Of a DNA stretch of 64,000 nucleotides, positions 12,501 through 22,500 are shown piece by piece (within the stretch, counting starts at the first letter, position 1; every line of letters begins with the position of its first letter). The stretch comes from Sipunculus nudus (lineage: Eukaryota; Annelida; Sipuncula; Golfingiida; Sipunculidae). The position numbers and the translations under genes were made by a program. The stretch lies in the NCBI GenBank assembly GCA_026874595.1, contig CM049316.1, forward strand, positions 11,896,839 through 11,960,838. The letters are read 5' to 3'. Under the pieces are notes generated by a model, which made no database searches, was not told the DNA's origin, and saw only the letters and a program-made list of their open reading frames with translations.

Positions 12501-12599
12501 AGTTTTGAAATTTCCATTCCCAGAGGGTTCTCGCTGGACAAAATGGCGGAGGTGATCGTGGAGGGTATCCGGTCGTCACCGGGATTCGGACTAAAGTAG
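1388..12599 (+). CDS. HECT-type E3 ubiquitin ligase, paralogue A (9 visible exons, 5' end not identified)
   Basis: Predicted E3 ubiquitin ligase that takes ubiquitin from an E2 onto a cysteine and passes it to a substrate. Exons: 1388-1453, 1901-1969, 3179-3238, 6220-6353, 8460-8669, 9732-9996, 10760-10911, 11443-11675, 12358-12599; all junctions are GT-AG and the phases join without a stop (1431 nt, 476 codons plus stop). Residues 1-65 are charged, helix-prone modules, 66-109 an acidic Ser/Gly-rich linker, and 110-476 a full-length HECT domain. The N-lobe has G-I-D-L-G-G-P-T-R-E-F-F; the catalytic Cys is C444 of S-T-C-S (codon 12498-12500), 33rd from the end. The first visible exon follows a good acceptor (TTCCAG before ATG), so a 5' exon probably lies upstream. 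The closest relative is the gene at 16428. Family placement is firm; the substrate is unknown. G2E3-like short HECT proteins are a possible comparison, but no PHD or RING part is seen here. Confidence 0.85.
1833..1876. repeat. (TA)n microsatellite
   Basis: About 44 nt of pure TA, 24 bases before exon 1901-1969 in the intron. Its length could affect the branch-point spacing of this small exon. Confidence 0.95.
1901..1969 (+). CDS. Paralogue A, N-terminal module exon 2 (23 codons)
   Basis: Phase 0 at both ends and ends in Gln just before the donor GTCAGT. It encodes MAAVQHLREREQ followed by more Arg/Gln. The similarity to the preceding exon in size, phase, opening MAA and closing Gln suggests exon duplication. 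The acceptor (TACGTAAAAG) is weak and the polypyrimidine tract short; a (TA)n array ends 24 bases upstream. Confidence 0.5.
3179..3238 (+). CDS. Paralogue A, N-terminal module exon 3 (20 codons)
   Basis: Acceptor TTTTTTATCAG, donor GTATCT. Phase 0 at both ends. It encodes LAILTQLGEQVARARIADDE, which continues the amphipathic helix of the earlier modules and turns acidic at its end, in register with the acidic exon at 6220. Confidence 0.6.
4150..4270 (+). repeat. Dispersed repeat, copy 1 (shared with 63105-63230 and 55050-55110)
   Basis: Contains TCGGCCCTCTGACATTACAG and later a stretch ending near TTTTGACAACGCCTCATTG. The same ordered blocks recur at 63105-63230, and a reverse-complement part at about 55078-55105. 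It lies in an intron of paralogue A. A SINE or MITE is possible; no terminal repeats or target duplications were recognised. Confidence 0.5.
5870..5920. repeat. Inverted repeat and fragment of the dispersed repeat family
   Basis: CACGACTCA and TGAGTCGTG form 9-bp arms around two similar TGCCCTA blocks. The right arm continues as GAGTCGTGTTTGTCACG, the exact reverse complement of 55058-55074. Probably a fragment of the family seen at 4150, inside an intron of paralogue A. Confidence 0.45.
6220..6353 (+). CDS. Paralogue A, acidic Ser/Gly-rich linker exon
   Basis: Acceptor TACTTTTAG, donor GTAAGG. It enters in phase 0 and leaves with two bases over, exactly as the UIM exon of paralogue B does at the same place before the HECT domain. 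It encodes a low-complexity linker (opens ESSSDEDGAKGG, closes DDTEIIE). No ubiquitin-interacting motif is visible, unlike paralogue B. Confidence 0.6.
6452..6502. repeat. (TA)n microsatellite
   Basis: About 50 nt of TA, about 100 bases after the acidic-linker exon of paralogue A. Just to its right, 6504-6590 has CGACCACC/GGTGGTCG inverted arms. Confidence 0.95.
7618..7998 (-). other. Unrecognised AT-rich pair of short reading frames (60 and 61 codons)
   Basis: On the minus strand, 7998-7816 reads MSKVTHTLYKELTL and onward to a stop, followed 12 bases later by 7803-7618 in another frame. Both use strongly A/T-ending codons and the block is more AT-rich than the flanking introns. The family is not recognised. 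It lies antisense in the 2.1-kb intron before the first HECT exon of paralogue A. It may be an insertion of foreign or selfish DNA, or chance openness in AT-rich sequence. Confidence 0.2.
8460..8669 (+). CDS. Paralogue A, HECT exon 1 (N-lobe start)
   Basis: Encodes the start of the HECT N-lobe, including V-P-H-I-R-F-N-G-E-E-G and G-I-D-L-G-G-P-T-R-E-F-F, the family's most recognisable N-lobe signature. Acceptor ACGTTTTAG; donor GTATGT splits an Arg codon. The counterpart in paralogue B is 22190-22396. Confidence 0.85.
8670..9731 (+). other. Intron between HECT exons 1 and 2 of paralogue A
   Basis: Noncoding. 8700-9120 is unusually GC-rich for an intron here and open on both strands for up to 196 codons, but none of the frames resembles a known domain and the flanking splice sites explain the region as an intron. 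Possibly an old repeat insertion. Confidence 0.4.
9732..9996 (+). CDS. Paralogue A, HECT exon 2 (N-lobe)
   Basis: 265 nt, the same length and phase as 23311-23575. Encodes the middle N-lobe, including D-I-F-E-G-N, W-A-I-L-H-T-G and G-L-S-C-L-H-P-Y-V-Y. The donor is AAAG/GTAACC at 9996/9997. Seven further 20-bp copies of this exon-intron junction follow directly in the intron (see the minisatellite at 9983). Confidence 0.85.
9983..10140 (+). repeat. 20-bp minisatellite made of the splice-donor junction
   Basis: The hexamer CGAAAG or a one-base variant occurs at 9991, 10011, 10031, 10051, 10071, 10091, 10111 and 10131: eight units with an exact 20-base period. The consensus is CGAAAGGTAACGGAAATATA. 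The first unit straddles the end of HECT exon 2 of paralogue A (AAAG/GTAACC), so the exon end and its donor are the seed of the array. Units at 10051 and 10071 keep AAAG/GTAA, a donor-like core. Paralogue B has no such array after its equivalent exon. Confidence 0.9.
10760..10911 (+). CDS. Paralogue A, HECT exon 3
   Basis: 152 nt, equal to 24317-24468. Acceptor ATTTTACAG, donor GTACC within an Arg codon. Encodes F-D-W-L-C-Q-C-G-L-M-P-A and A-V-D-Q-L-I-K-H, matching F-D-W-M-C-Q-C-G-V-M-P-A in paralogue B. Probably the E2-facing part of the N-lobe, by position in the domain only. Confidence 0.85.
11443..11675 (+). CDS. Paralogue A, HECT exon 4 (N-lobe end, hinge)
   Basis: 233 nt, equal to 24850-25082. 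Encodes A-D-Q-F-A-A-G-L-D-R-A-G and M-V-Q-F-A-V-S-R. Ends one base into a codon at donor GTATAC. Leads from the N-lobe through the hinge to the C-lobe. Confidence 0.85.
11676..12357 (+). other. Last intron of paralogue A
   Basis: 682 bases, against 2748 in the matching intron of paralogue B, which has gained a Tigger relic and minisatellites. No feature recognised inside; an antisense open frame at 12365-12093 has no recognisable domain. Confidence 0.5.
12358..12599 (+). CDS. Paralogue A, HECT exon 5 (C-lobe with catalytic Cys, stop)
   Basis: 242 nt including TAG at 12597-12599, the same length as 27831-28072. Encodes I-L-E-F-I-T-G-S-S, P-P-G-G-F-D-K-K, then Y-P-V-C-S-T-C-S-F-E-I-S-I-P. The Cys after Thr is the thioester cysteine by family pattern (T-C before a hydrophobic strand ending in Pro). 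Confidence 0.88.
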
Positions 12600-12850
12600 A
12601 ATTACACTACTCTAAGCTAAACTGATATGCTTTATATATTATCTTCCTAGGTTCTCTGCTTGTCAGTAACCCAGAATTAAGCTTTATTATAGAAGAACCC
12701 TATAGGCAATTATGAGATACCCTTATAAAATTCTAAAAATTAAGTTATCTTGTCTTGATTTCCTGTATATGTGATTGATGTTAATAAGCATCCGTATTTT
12801 GTCTGTATATTGTTATATTGTGCGTGACTATAAATAACATAAGTAAGATC

Positions 12851-12856
12851 AATAAA
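12851..12856 (+). terminator. Candidate polyadenylation signal for paralogue A
   Basis: AATAAA lies 252 bases after the stop codon, in AT-rich 3' sequence. It is the first canonical hexamer after the stop that I noticed. The hexamer is common in AT-rich DNA, so the assignment rests on position only. Confidence 0.35.
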
Positions 12857-13477
12857 TGAGTATAATAACGCCAGGGCTCTAAATTACTGTCTGTTCCATA
12901 ATATATGTTCGCCAAATATGGTCATGTCTGCACAAGCATGTGCGCTGTATAATCTCTCCACGCATATATTTTAGTATGTGCTCATGCATGAGTAAATTCT
13001 TCGGGTTGTAATTATGATACAAACACACTCATTTGCGTAAATTTGTGTTAAAAATTCCATGATTTACCTAGAAGTATAGCTGAAACTACATTCTAATTTA
13101 CATAAAAACAGCAAAAGGGTCATTTGTTACTTTCTTTTCCCCCTTTATTTTGGCCGTCCATAGATAGATAGATAAAACATGAGAGTATTATTTATATTTT
13201 GTAGAACTGAATAATTTGATGTATTATTTATGTAAAATAAACAACTCTTTCTGGCACATTTTCTCAACCAAGAATACAAGACTTTCTCCGGGAGTTTGTG
13301 GATGCATTTGGAGCTAGGGCTGTAATTTTTCTGCATGTACTTTATCTGTACTTCATAATATAGAAAGCAAGGAAATATTATTCAAACTAATATATATATA
13401 AATATATATATTTGATTATACAAATAGAGGGATCTAATTTTGTCAGTCATTTTTACTACTACGTAGTTTCGTGCATG

Positions 13478-13480
<3 letters not shown>

Positions 13481-13533
<53 letters not shown>
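13481..13533. repeat. (TA)n microsatellite with adjacent GA tract
   Basis: About 52 nt of TA followed by GAGGGGGAGAGAGAGAGGGG. Intergenic. Confidence 0.95.
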
Positions 13534-13536
<3 letters not shown>

Positions 13537-14079
13537 AGGGGGAGAGAGAGGGGCTGATAGAAATCGATACATTCATCTGAAAAGAGTTAAACTTGGTGTG
13601 GAATTTTCCTTGAAACTTTATATTGCAGATTAAAAATTCTGCATGATTAAATCGTTCAATGCAAGTTTTACAATTCTGAACTCACTGAAACCTGACACTC
13701 AGAGGCGGACTGGCCATTTCGGCTTATGGACAGTGACCGGCCGGCTGGTGTTTTATGTTTAGATGGGAGACCGAAGAAAATGGCACAAAAATCTGAAGTC
13801 ATAGCCGCTGTACAAAGATTGAACAGAACATTGAGCGCGCCTTATAATTAATGTGAAAACTAAATCCTAAGGCTTCGTGCTCCGGTATCTGTTTATATAC
13901 TTCCCAAGCAGGCTCCTACTTTCTAAACTATATGGGATGCGTTTATGTTACTCGACTGAAAATAGATTTAATTTAAAGTGGATTTTATGTAGACCTTATG
14001 AAAGCTTAAAAAGGAAAAATATTATTGATAATTACTCATTTAAGGAATAGATTTGAAGCATCGCGACATATACACGCGG

Positions 14080-15350
14080 TACATACGAAGCGTATACAAT
14101 TGACATACTCATGCGGATGCCGATTTACGGTTATACAGGCCCCATCTAGCTGTTTGTCTGTAAAGCCTAAGTCACATACATCTTACAACACATATACGAC
14201 AGGTCTACGACAGAAAATTGGGGAAATTCCTAGGATAGTCCTGGGTGTGTCGTACGATGTTCAGGTGTTTTGCGACGGAAAAAACTATCGTCAACCCTTG
14301 TCGTAGAATTTGGAACATTTGGAACAAAATTTGTTCAGCGTCGTAGGTCTTATGTCAGGCCGACCTCGGAGGTCTGTTGTACGATGCCTTACGACTGTGT
14401 TACGACTAACCTACGACATTCGTACGATTGTTTAGTTATCTGAGGCCTACGAATCGTAGGACTCTCCGACGACAGTCAAACGATTGCCGCACGTTTTACC
14501 TATGACGGTCCTAAGAATGTTCTATCTTTATAGGTCATTCCTTCGACTACCGTCGGTTTGTCTTAAGCCTAAAGCCCAACACACACGTTACGAAATTTGG
14601 ATACGATGGGATAGGAAGCAGGATACGATACGAAATCCTGGCTTCTTGGCTTCTTATCGCAACGTGTGTGTTGATACCCGATACGACGTCCTACGATATT
14701 GGCTTCTTATCGTATCAGATTTTTTCGAGCATGTTCAAAATATTCGTATTGCAACTGGCAATCATAATTCCGCCGCATGAGTGAAGCCATACCAATAATC
14801 TCCTCCTCTTCCGTCCGGTAGATTCTCTTCATCGCCACCTAATAAAAAGGTTACGAAGCGCATAAAGCCAATTTTTTGCGATGTATATAGTTTCATTGGC
14901 AGCCATGTTACTGATCAGTATTTGAAGTATTTATCCAGTCCCCTTTTGCACGACATTCGTATAATGTACGTAGAAATACGGATCTTGGGTATTTACGATA
15001 CGACATTGCGATTGGAAATTACAAAATCGTACCGTACCCAATTAAATTTCTTAACGTGTGGGCTGGGCTTTACATACATCGCACAACACTTATAAGACAG
15101 ATCTACGACAGAAAATTGAAGAAATTTTTCTTTTGTATAACGACTATCGAAGGGACCTCATACGACCCTCGTACGAGCGTACGATTAGACTTAGACAGCC
15201 CTGGCCAATTTTCAAGCATCGTCGCACAACATGTATTTTTTATGTGAACGCTTCCACGAAATTATAAAAAAACCTCTCCCAAACCTACGACGGTTCCACC
15301 TGTGGTAGCCCTGCTGAAATCATACGACAGTCAAAATCGTATATGGACTG
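14080..15350. repeat. CGTACGA/TACGAC-rich repeat block with an internal duplication
   Basis: TACGAC, TCGTA and CGTACGA words recur dozens of times over about 1.2 kb. About 14170-14230 and 15066-15125 share an ordered stretch (TCTACGACAGAAAATTG preceded by ACATACATC and a CAACAC run). Such density of a CpG-containing word contrasts with the AT-rich flanks. It may be a degenerate satellite or a DNA transposon interior; no terminal inverted repeats were identified. Confidence 0.55.
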
Positions 15351-16033
15351 TTTGTGATTTAGACTTAAACAATTTAAAAAGAATACTTGATTAATTTATT
15401 AATTTTCGATTAGACCTCGGAAAAATTTAGTGCTCATTAATTCCAATTGGACATTTTACAAACAGCAGAATGAAGTTTGCCAACTATAGCTTTAAAGTGT
15501 AGACGGTGACATATTGTGGTATGTTTGGAATCTAAAAGTTTTATTGTTGGTGGAGTAAAGGGTATATTCGATCTAAGGTATGGCATTTTATTCAATGTTG
15601 AAAAAAAAACACGTTACAGTGAACTGCGGACAGAAGACGCAAACACTACAACAATACTTGCACAACAGAGCAGATCACATGATTGCCAGACTGACGATAC
15701 AGACTTTTTTTAAAGTATAATTTAGTATCCTTTATCATTACATAAGCCGAATATTGTATACCTCTAGTGGGAAAGTAGGATGCTTTATCTTGTTTCTAAG
15801 TATGTGTTTGCCTGTCTGTTTACACGCCAGCCTAGCCTCGATCGAGAGGCCTATAAAAACTCGTAACCTGAGGCGGACCTACAATTGACTATTTTTATGC
15901 CTGTTCTTGCACATAAGCTGTACATGAGTGCATCGTTAACGCGTGTATTTTGTGATCAGACTTTGCCCTGCGATCTTTGCGACACACTCCCGGGATATAC
16001 ATCCTGATCGGTCGACAAAAAGATAGAGCTCTC

Positions 16034-16061
16034 GCCAGAGTATGCCCCTGCACACTCTGGC
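16034..16061. repeat. Hairpin upstream of paralogue B
   Basis: GCCAGAGTATGC and GCACACTCTGGC are 12-bp arms with one mismatch around a four-base loop, about 180 bases upstream of the candidate promoter. Function unknown. Confidence 0.5.
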
Positions 16062-16236
16062 AATTGAGACATTATTGAGGTCTGGAAACGAATAAAATCT
16101 TCCTTCCGAGCGGCATAAGACACCGAAGGATATACCATATTGTAACTACACACATATGTAAATTTTCAAAAAATAACACAATTTTTAAATTAAGATTTTG
16201 TGATAATTAAATATATGGTATAATTTGACACGGAAA

Positions 16237-16320
16237 CTTACGTCACAGATCTTGACTTTGTGATTTTAACTGGCGACAACTTTATATTTTTGGCAAAGCC
16301 CTTACGTCAGACATATATAT
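16237..16320 (+). promoter_or_regulatory. Candidate core promoter of paralogue B (two CRE-like sites and a TATA-like box)
   Basis: CTTACGTCA occurs at 16237-16245 and again at 16301-16309, and TATATATAT at 16313-16320. The start codon is at 16428, so initiation about 25-30 bases after the TATA-like box would leave an 80-base leader. TGACGTAA-type sites are bound by CREB/ATF-class bZIP factors in animals. The spatial order fits a promoter; no transcription data are available. No equivalent was found for paralogue A. Confidence 0.4.
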
Positions 16321-16427
16321 CGCCTGTGACTGTAAGAACATTGCGCGAGGCTCTGATTATGGTTACACAGAAGATAGCATGATATTAAGGTCTTGGATAT
16401 AATTAAGTTAAAACATCAAGTTAAACC

Positions 16428-16523
16428 ATGGGGAACAGGGGTGCGAGAGAGTCTGTTCCCCAGAGGGACCGCGCAGACTCTGACGCTTCCGAGGAAACTG
16501 TCGACCTGCAGGCTCTCTTGGCA
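16428..16523 (+). CDS. Paralogue B, exon 1 (start codon)
   Basis: 32 codons beginning MGNRGARESV and ending LQALLA, with donor GTAAGTAG. Phase 0. Acidic and basic residues are mixed, without a clear domain. The following exon continues the Leu/Gln pattern across the junction. Confidence 0.65.
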
Positions 16524-19500
16524 GTAAGTAGCATTGCTTTGTGTGTTTTTATCAGGTTGTAACGGTATATATGTCAGTATATATGACGTATCAATATCTT
16601 TCCACCTGTCTGTCTGTCCGTCTGTCTGTCTGTCCGTCAGGTTTTCGTTTCCATGCGATAACTTTCCTAAATATTATCCGATTTTATTCAAATTTCGGTC
16701 AGTGATAGCTCTCATTCATACCTTGGTTGGGATTGGTTTTGAAGTGTCTATTTGAATTTTTTTTATCATCAGCTCCAAAACAAACAAAAGTTTTCCCTTT
16801 TATTCCCAATTCACAACCAATTATGACATGTGGAGACATCTTCCGGGGACAATGAAAACTTAAACATATTGAGAAGGCACGATAAGAGGCGGAAGCCTTA
16901 CTTGTTATGTAAAAGTATGCCAATAACGTACGCCTAAGAGTAAACTGTAATCCTTCTTTTAAAAGACACTCAGCAAACAAGATTTCCTTCATTCTTTTGA
17001 TTTCTCAAGAAACATTATTTACTGGATTCTTATTATTCAATTGTTGAAATTTCAACAAACATGGTTCCGTTGATTCATTTTGTTCATTTGATTCCTCAAC
17101 AAACATGATTTTTCATGTCTGTTTCCATATTTCCATCGATTTTCCAATGCCACATGGTTGAATGAAATCTACCAAATGGGTGGGAGAACCCTCATTTTCC
17201 AAGCTGACTACAACTGGTAAAAACAAATTGAGAAAAACTAACTTTAAGATAGAAGATTCGTTGAAATTTAAAAGCGGCATCGAAGTTTTCTTTAATGTTT
17301 AATATAATTTCCGGTTAGTTTTACGTTTGATATTTTTTTGGCAATTAATTAATATGCGGCCTCGCTGAACCAACGATAGAAACTGTAAAGCTTCCCCTCC
17401 ATCCCGGGAGGGACGATTTATTTAAGCCATTGACGAGATCTTTTTCTTCTGTCTATGTTTGCCCCCGATCTTCATTACGGCAGATTTTCAATATTGACCT
17501 TGATTGGAGTAAAAGTCAAAGATGACTATGCACCTGATATTTTTTACCATGACCTAATTTTCAAGGTCGAATCACTCAACAATCATATACAATCCCCAGA
17601 ACTTGATTTGATAAGTAATTTTTATCTTATTTTTATTTTCCAGCAATTGCAAATTATGGCTTCGCAGACGTCAGAGACAGCGGCACGCCTGAGGGTCGCC
17701 CAACAGGTCAGAGGTCAAATGGTTAAAGCTCAAAATCACTACCTTTTGTTTAAATATGAGAACATTATATACACATGGGTTAATATGCATTTACCAATCT
17801 GCAATATCACGGTTAAAAGGACTACTAAAATTCTACCTTGAATAACTGCTTATCTTAAAGCTCGTTATTCAATTTTTATGAATAAAAATATCTGTCAAAT
17901 CTTTTATAACATTGCATGACTGTTTACTTTTGATTACACATCAGTTTTACATATTTATATATTATTATTGTCATTATTAATATTAATATTATTATTATTT
18001 AATTTTTCATTTCTAAGATAGCAGATTTGGGTAACAGACATCATTTTCTTTCTTATTTTAGCTAGAAGAATTAGAAAGACAAAATGACCAAGCGGGAATA
18101 GGATCAAATTCTCAGCAACAGTCCCGGGGGCAACAACAGGTCAGACATTTTTATGTCTTCTCATATGGACAAGAGCAGACTAGGCCATTTTTGTCTTAGG
18201 GCTACAAATTTATCAATATTAAATCATATTTTTACAATGAACAAAAAGTTCTTTTAAACATTTTTCTTTTGTCCGTTTCCTTTTGTAGAAGTGACAAATA
18301 CCAATAAATATAATGGAGCATTTATCTATTTATTTCCAATTGTTTGCGAAGGGTTTCTGAATTACCTTCCCACATATGTTTGATAAATAAACATATGCTT
18401 TTATCAGTTTACTGACAATGTATGCAAAGTTGGAGAGGTTGTCTTATTTCGTTAAGTGATTGTGTATTAATTTTTATTTATGGATATAAAGTAAAAAAAC
18501 TCATTTTTTAAAAGCTATATTATAAAAATATGAATATAAAACGTTAACATTTAACACAGACATAAATACTTGGAAGTAGAACCATATTCATGCGACTTGA
18601 GTTTTAAATAATAACGTCCAGATTTGGGAAATTAGGGAGGAGAGAGAGGGAGAAAAGGTCAATACTAACGTAACGTTTCGCCAATTTACGGATTAGGTAA
18701 ATAATATGTGTGAACTTGTATAAAGCCAGGATCCTAAAAGATCATGTAAAATACAGAGTTGGAAAAAAAAGTCTTACAAGCAGAGATAAGTGTATATGTG
18801 ATAAGAATAAAACAAATATTCTGTCAAAAATAACCTTCTTTTATACCATTATGCATTTATTATTACACAATTAAAATAAGTGGTCCTTGTAAGTATGATC
18901 AGTTATACTGTTCAGTGTGTCGGTTCTCCATCAAGCGGTTAACATATAATAAATTTTAATAACACCCTGCAAACTCTCATTCATCCACTGTTTAAAATAA
19001 TGTCACCTACGGAATATACAAAAACCGCATACAAACATTTACACTAATATATTTTCTTATTTTAAAAGAAATATAGGAAAATTCAAACATATCGTATCAG
19101 GGCTCCCCGTTTTAACTGTAAATTTACGTATACTTCGACAGTCTACCTCCCGACAAAGCAGTCAGACGCAAGAACCTGCACGAGACTCACAAGGCCAGGT
19201 ACGTGTATATACCTATGTATCTTATACCCTAAGGATATATGTTTTAATATAATAATATATGTCACAAGAAAGATTGTTCATGAGTTCAGTCAAGAAATTT
19301 TTGTTAGTTCATGACTTTTTTTCTTAATATGTGCATGAAAAAAATACTAATTAAACTTTTTTGAAATAGTAACATTTTGAAATAAAAAAGGATATCACCT
19401 GGGGTTATATTTTCCTTAATGGTAGGCGTCTGATTTAGACGATCTGCATTAGTGATGGGCCCATCATCTAGATTTATCGAAAGTCAGTCGGTTTGCTGTC

Positions 19501-22500
19501 ACTTTCAAGCGCTCGATTACCAAAGGCAACTATCGATTACATCATAATCATGGCTTGTTTTTTTTTCCAGAATGCCTTTATGTTAGAGGCAAGAATGATT
19601 CATTTTTTTACATTATTTCGCACGCTATATAATGAGTCTGTGTTCCCAAATAACTTCTGTATGTGAATTAGCATGACACAGTAGATGCGAGAACGGAGAA
19701 CTTAATAAAGTGTGATCGATGATCGATTATGAAAAAGGAACCGACTCCCACCACTAATCTGCATTAACTATATCAGTCAGTTTTTTCTTCTTCTTAGGCT
19801 AGGCATGTAGAAAATTCAACAACACAGAAATTTGTGTAGTTTAAAATCACAATAATGGCCGAATCTTCTGTTTGAATAATGATTATTATTATTCAATTAT
19901 AACATACTGGGAGACCATGAGTTAAGCGGGATAGATAGAAGTTTAAACAGTCCCGGGGGGGGGGGGGGGGGGGGCTTCGAAAAATGTTTCCCTCATGCGG
20001 ACTTATGTTAGCACGCCATAACTAGACGCTATGCCTAAATGCCATAAAGTGCAAGTATGTTATATATATATCTTGTAACTTTTTCACTAGAGTCTGTACA
20101 AAGGCCACCCTCGCCTCAGGTATACCGAGACCAAGTAATCTCCTTGGCCTCTTAACTGTAAGGAAGCCGAAGAAGGTTCTGAGGGCTGTCACGATGGGAG
20201 CAACCCATTTGTATTATAGGGATGTTATCGCGGTAGGCAACTTGTGATGGAGGGGTTGCTGGGATAACATACAGGCGTTGGATTTATATGAGATACATAT
20301 AAGTAATCAGGTTGTATTTTTTATATTTGTATGCATTTGACTTAAATGACCTACAGGCACCAGGTCAGACTTGTATTATTTCTGTCTGTAGGCGTTTGAT
20401 TTGAATGAACTACAAGCTCGCGGAGAGGCCGCGGCGCAGCTTCTAGCCCTGCAGGGACACTCTGAAGTCACAGCGAAAGAGGCCGCTCAGGTATAAACTC
20501 ATTATACAAACGATACAATAAGCAATATGCCAGGGTCAAAGGAAACAACTGTATTCCAACAAATAAATCATGTTTGAGCTGCATAATAATATATTCTTAA
20601 TTAAAAAGAAAAAAAATGATTCCAGAATAAAAGTTTACTTTAGTTTAAATTAAACTGCTGAAATAATAATTTATAATATAAGTAGTTTATAGTTGATAAC
20701 CAAATGAATGACACCGGTTTTGTGTTACATTCTAAGATATAACTATTCGTAACAACTATAAAATAATAGTACAAATGATGACAATCTTATAAAAGTAAAA
20801 AAATAATTTGAGTGTTTTAATCATAGTTAATGTGAAAAGTACCCGCTGTCATTTGGACTGCCCCATCCATTGTTACCTTAATGATAATGGTCATGTGACC
20901 TCTCGCGGAGCTCCGTGTTGGAGACTTCTTCACTAATACGTGTCGTCGTCGTTAAAAACCCAAGGTTCAACCCGGTATTAGTTTTGTTGTACAGGGAGTA
21001 CGCATAAATATTGGCCCAGGTTTGTCAGTCTTGTTTCTCTGTAAAACTTATGTAGGATCACGGCAACCATGTGTCCGCATATATGTTGTTGTTATGCAGG
21101 CCGTCTTAATGTGGCCTGTCTGTGTATTTAATTGGGGTCATCATTAAACGCTTGTTTGTCTTCCAAGCACGTCTTCTTGTATTTGATCGTTAATAATATT
21201 TGATGCTAAGTGATATTCAAATCATACACTCTTTGCTGCGAGAAAGCGTTCTGCAGTCACCTGTGATACAAATAATTTTTTTTCTTTGTGTGTGTGTAAA
21301 TATTTAATGTTCCTTTCTGTACAGTTACACAGTATTACCGGTTTAGAGTTGCTAGCGGCCCTGGCAGCCAAAGGAAAGGAGGCCCAGGAGGAGGAGGAAC
21401 TCCAGCTTGCGATGGCGATGTCTCTCAGCATGCATGCGACACCTAGCGGGCAAACCGAGAACGTCAACGGATCGGATCCCCAACCTTCACCATCTCAGTC
21501 CGCAGTCCCCCAACAACGACAGGAATACCAAGGCTTAGAACTGGAGTGAGCTTTTTATCATCTTCTCTCATTTTCATGTTCGAAATCTATATTAATTACG
21601 TTTTCTTTTGCGATTTTTATTTGGTCCCTTGCGTACCCATAAAAAACTACATCAACAACGTTTTATTTTTTTTTTTTTTAATATCAGAATGATATAAATG
21701 AATTTCAATAAAGATCAAGGTTGTCATTACAAGTATTAATTATCCCGTCACAACATGTACAAATACATGACAACACCGGCCTTTTCCTGTCCTCAGAACT
21801 GTAATCAATATGTTTGTAAAATTAAACGCTTTAATAATTTGTTGTTTGGTATAGAAAATATATTCATTAAGGAAAGGGGGGGGGGGCATGTAACGAAGTC
21901 GAGGATGGAGTGTATGAAAAGTTACTATCCTCTTAACAAATTATTTCAAAGGTGCAATCTGGGTTAGGATTTTCAATAGCAGACCTTTATTTTTCCGTTT
22001 TCCATATTGTTTTGTTGAGAACAGGGGGTTGCGCGTCACCCCTCTAAATTCTCCACTTTATTATACTTTTTATAACTTTAAAGTGTACATCTGGATTGAT
22101 ATCGGAGGGAGGGGGGGGGGGGGGCTGAGAATCTTGGTTTTGAAAATTGACGAATTATTGAATTTATCTTCCCCGTTTTATTCGTTCAGTGAAGACGCTG
22201 CCAAGACACTGTTAGAGGAGTACCAGAAGAACAGGGAGTCGTGTATTGAGGGGATCCTGGTGTACCGAGACAACCTGTTTGAGATCGCCCGTCTACAAGT
22301 CATGGTGGACGACTTTAACGTCAATGCCAGTCCACACATCAAGTTCCACGGCGAGGAGGGGCTCGACTTCGGGGGACCAAAAAGGGAATTCTTCAGGTAA
22401 ATCAGCGACCTGCTTGACGTCAAAACGGTCACTTTAGCATAACAGCATAATAATATTAACAAACATTTATATAGAATTTTCATATTATATACATGTAAAC

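Larger units (their letters stand above)
12600..16230. other. Intergenic region between the two HECT genes
   Basis: About 3.6 kb with no exon recognised. It holds the candidate poly(A) signal at 12851, a (TA)n array at 13481-13533 followed by a GA-rich tract, the CG-containing repeat block at 14080-15350, and a hairpin at 16034-16061. Short open frames at 14025-14306, 14484-14780 and 15056-15267 read through the repeat block and look non-coding. Confidence 0.6.

Noticed and set aside
14025-14780. Open frames of 93 and 98 codons in the intergenic block
   Set aside because: They arise from the CGTACGA-rich repeat, which lacks stops in some frames; no domain.
20940-20980. GGTTCAACCCG resembling a tRNA/SINE B box
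   Set aside because: No A box at the proper distance and no foldable cloverleaf around it.
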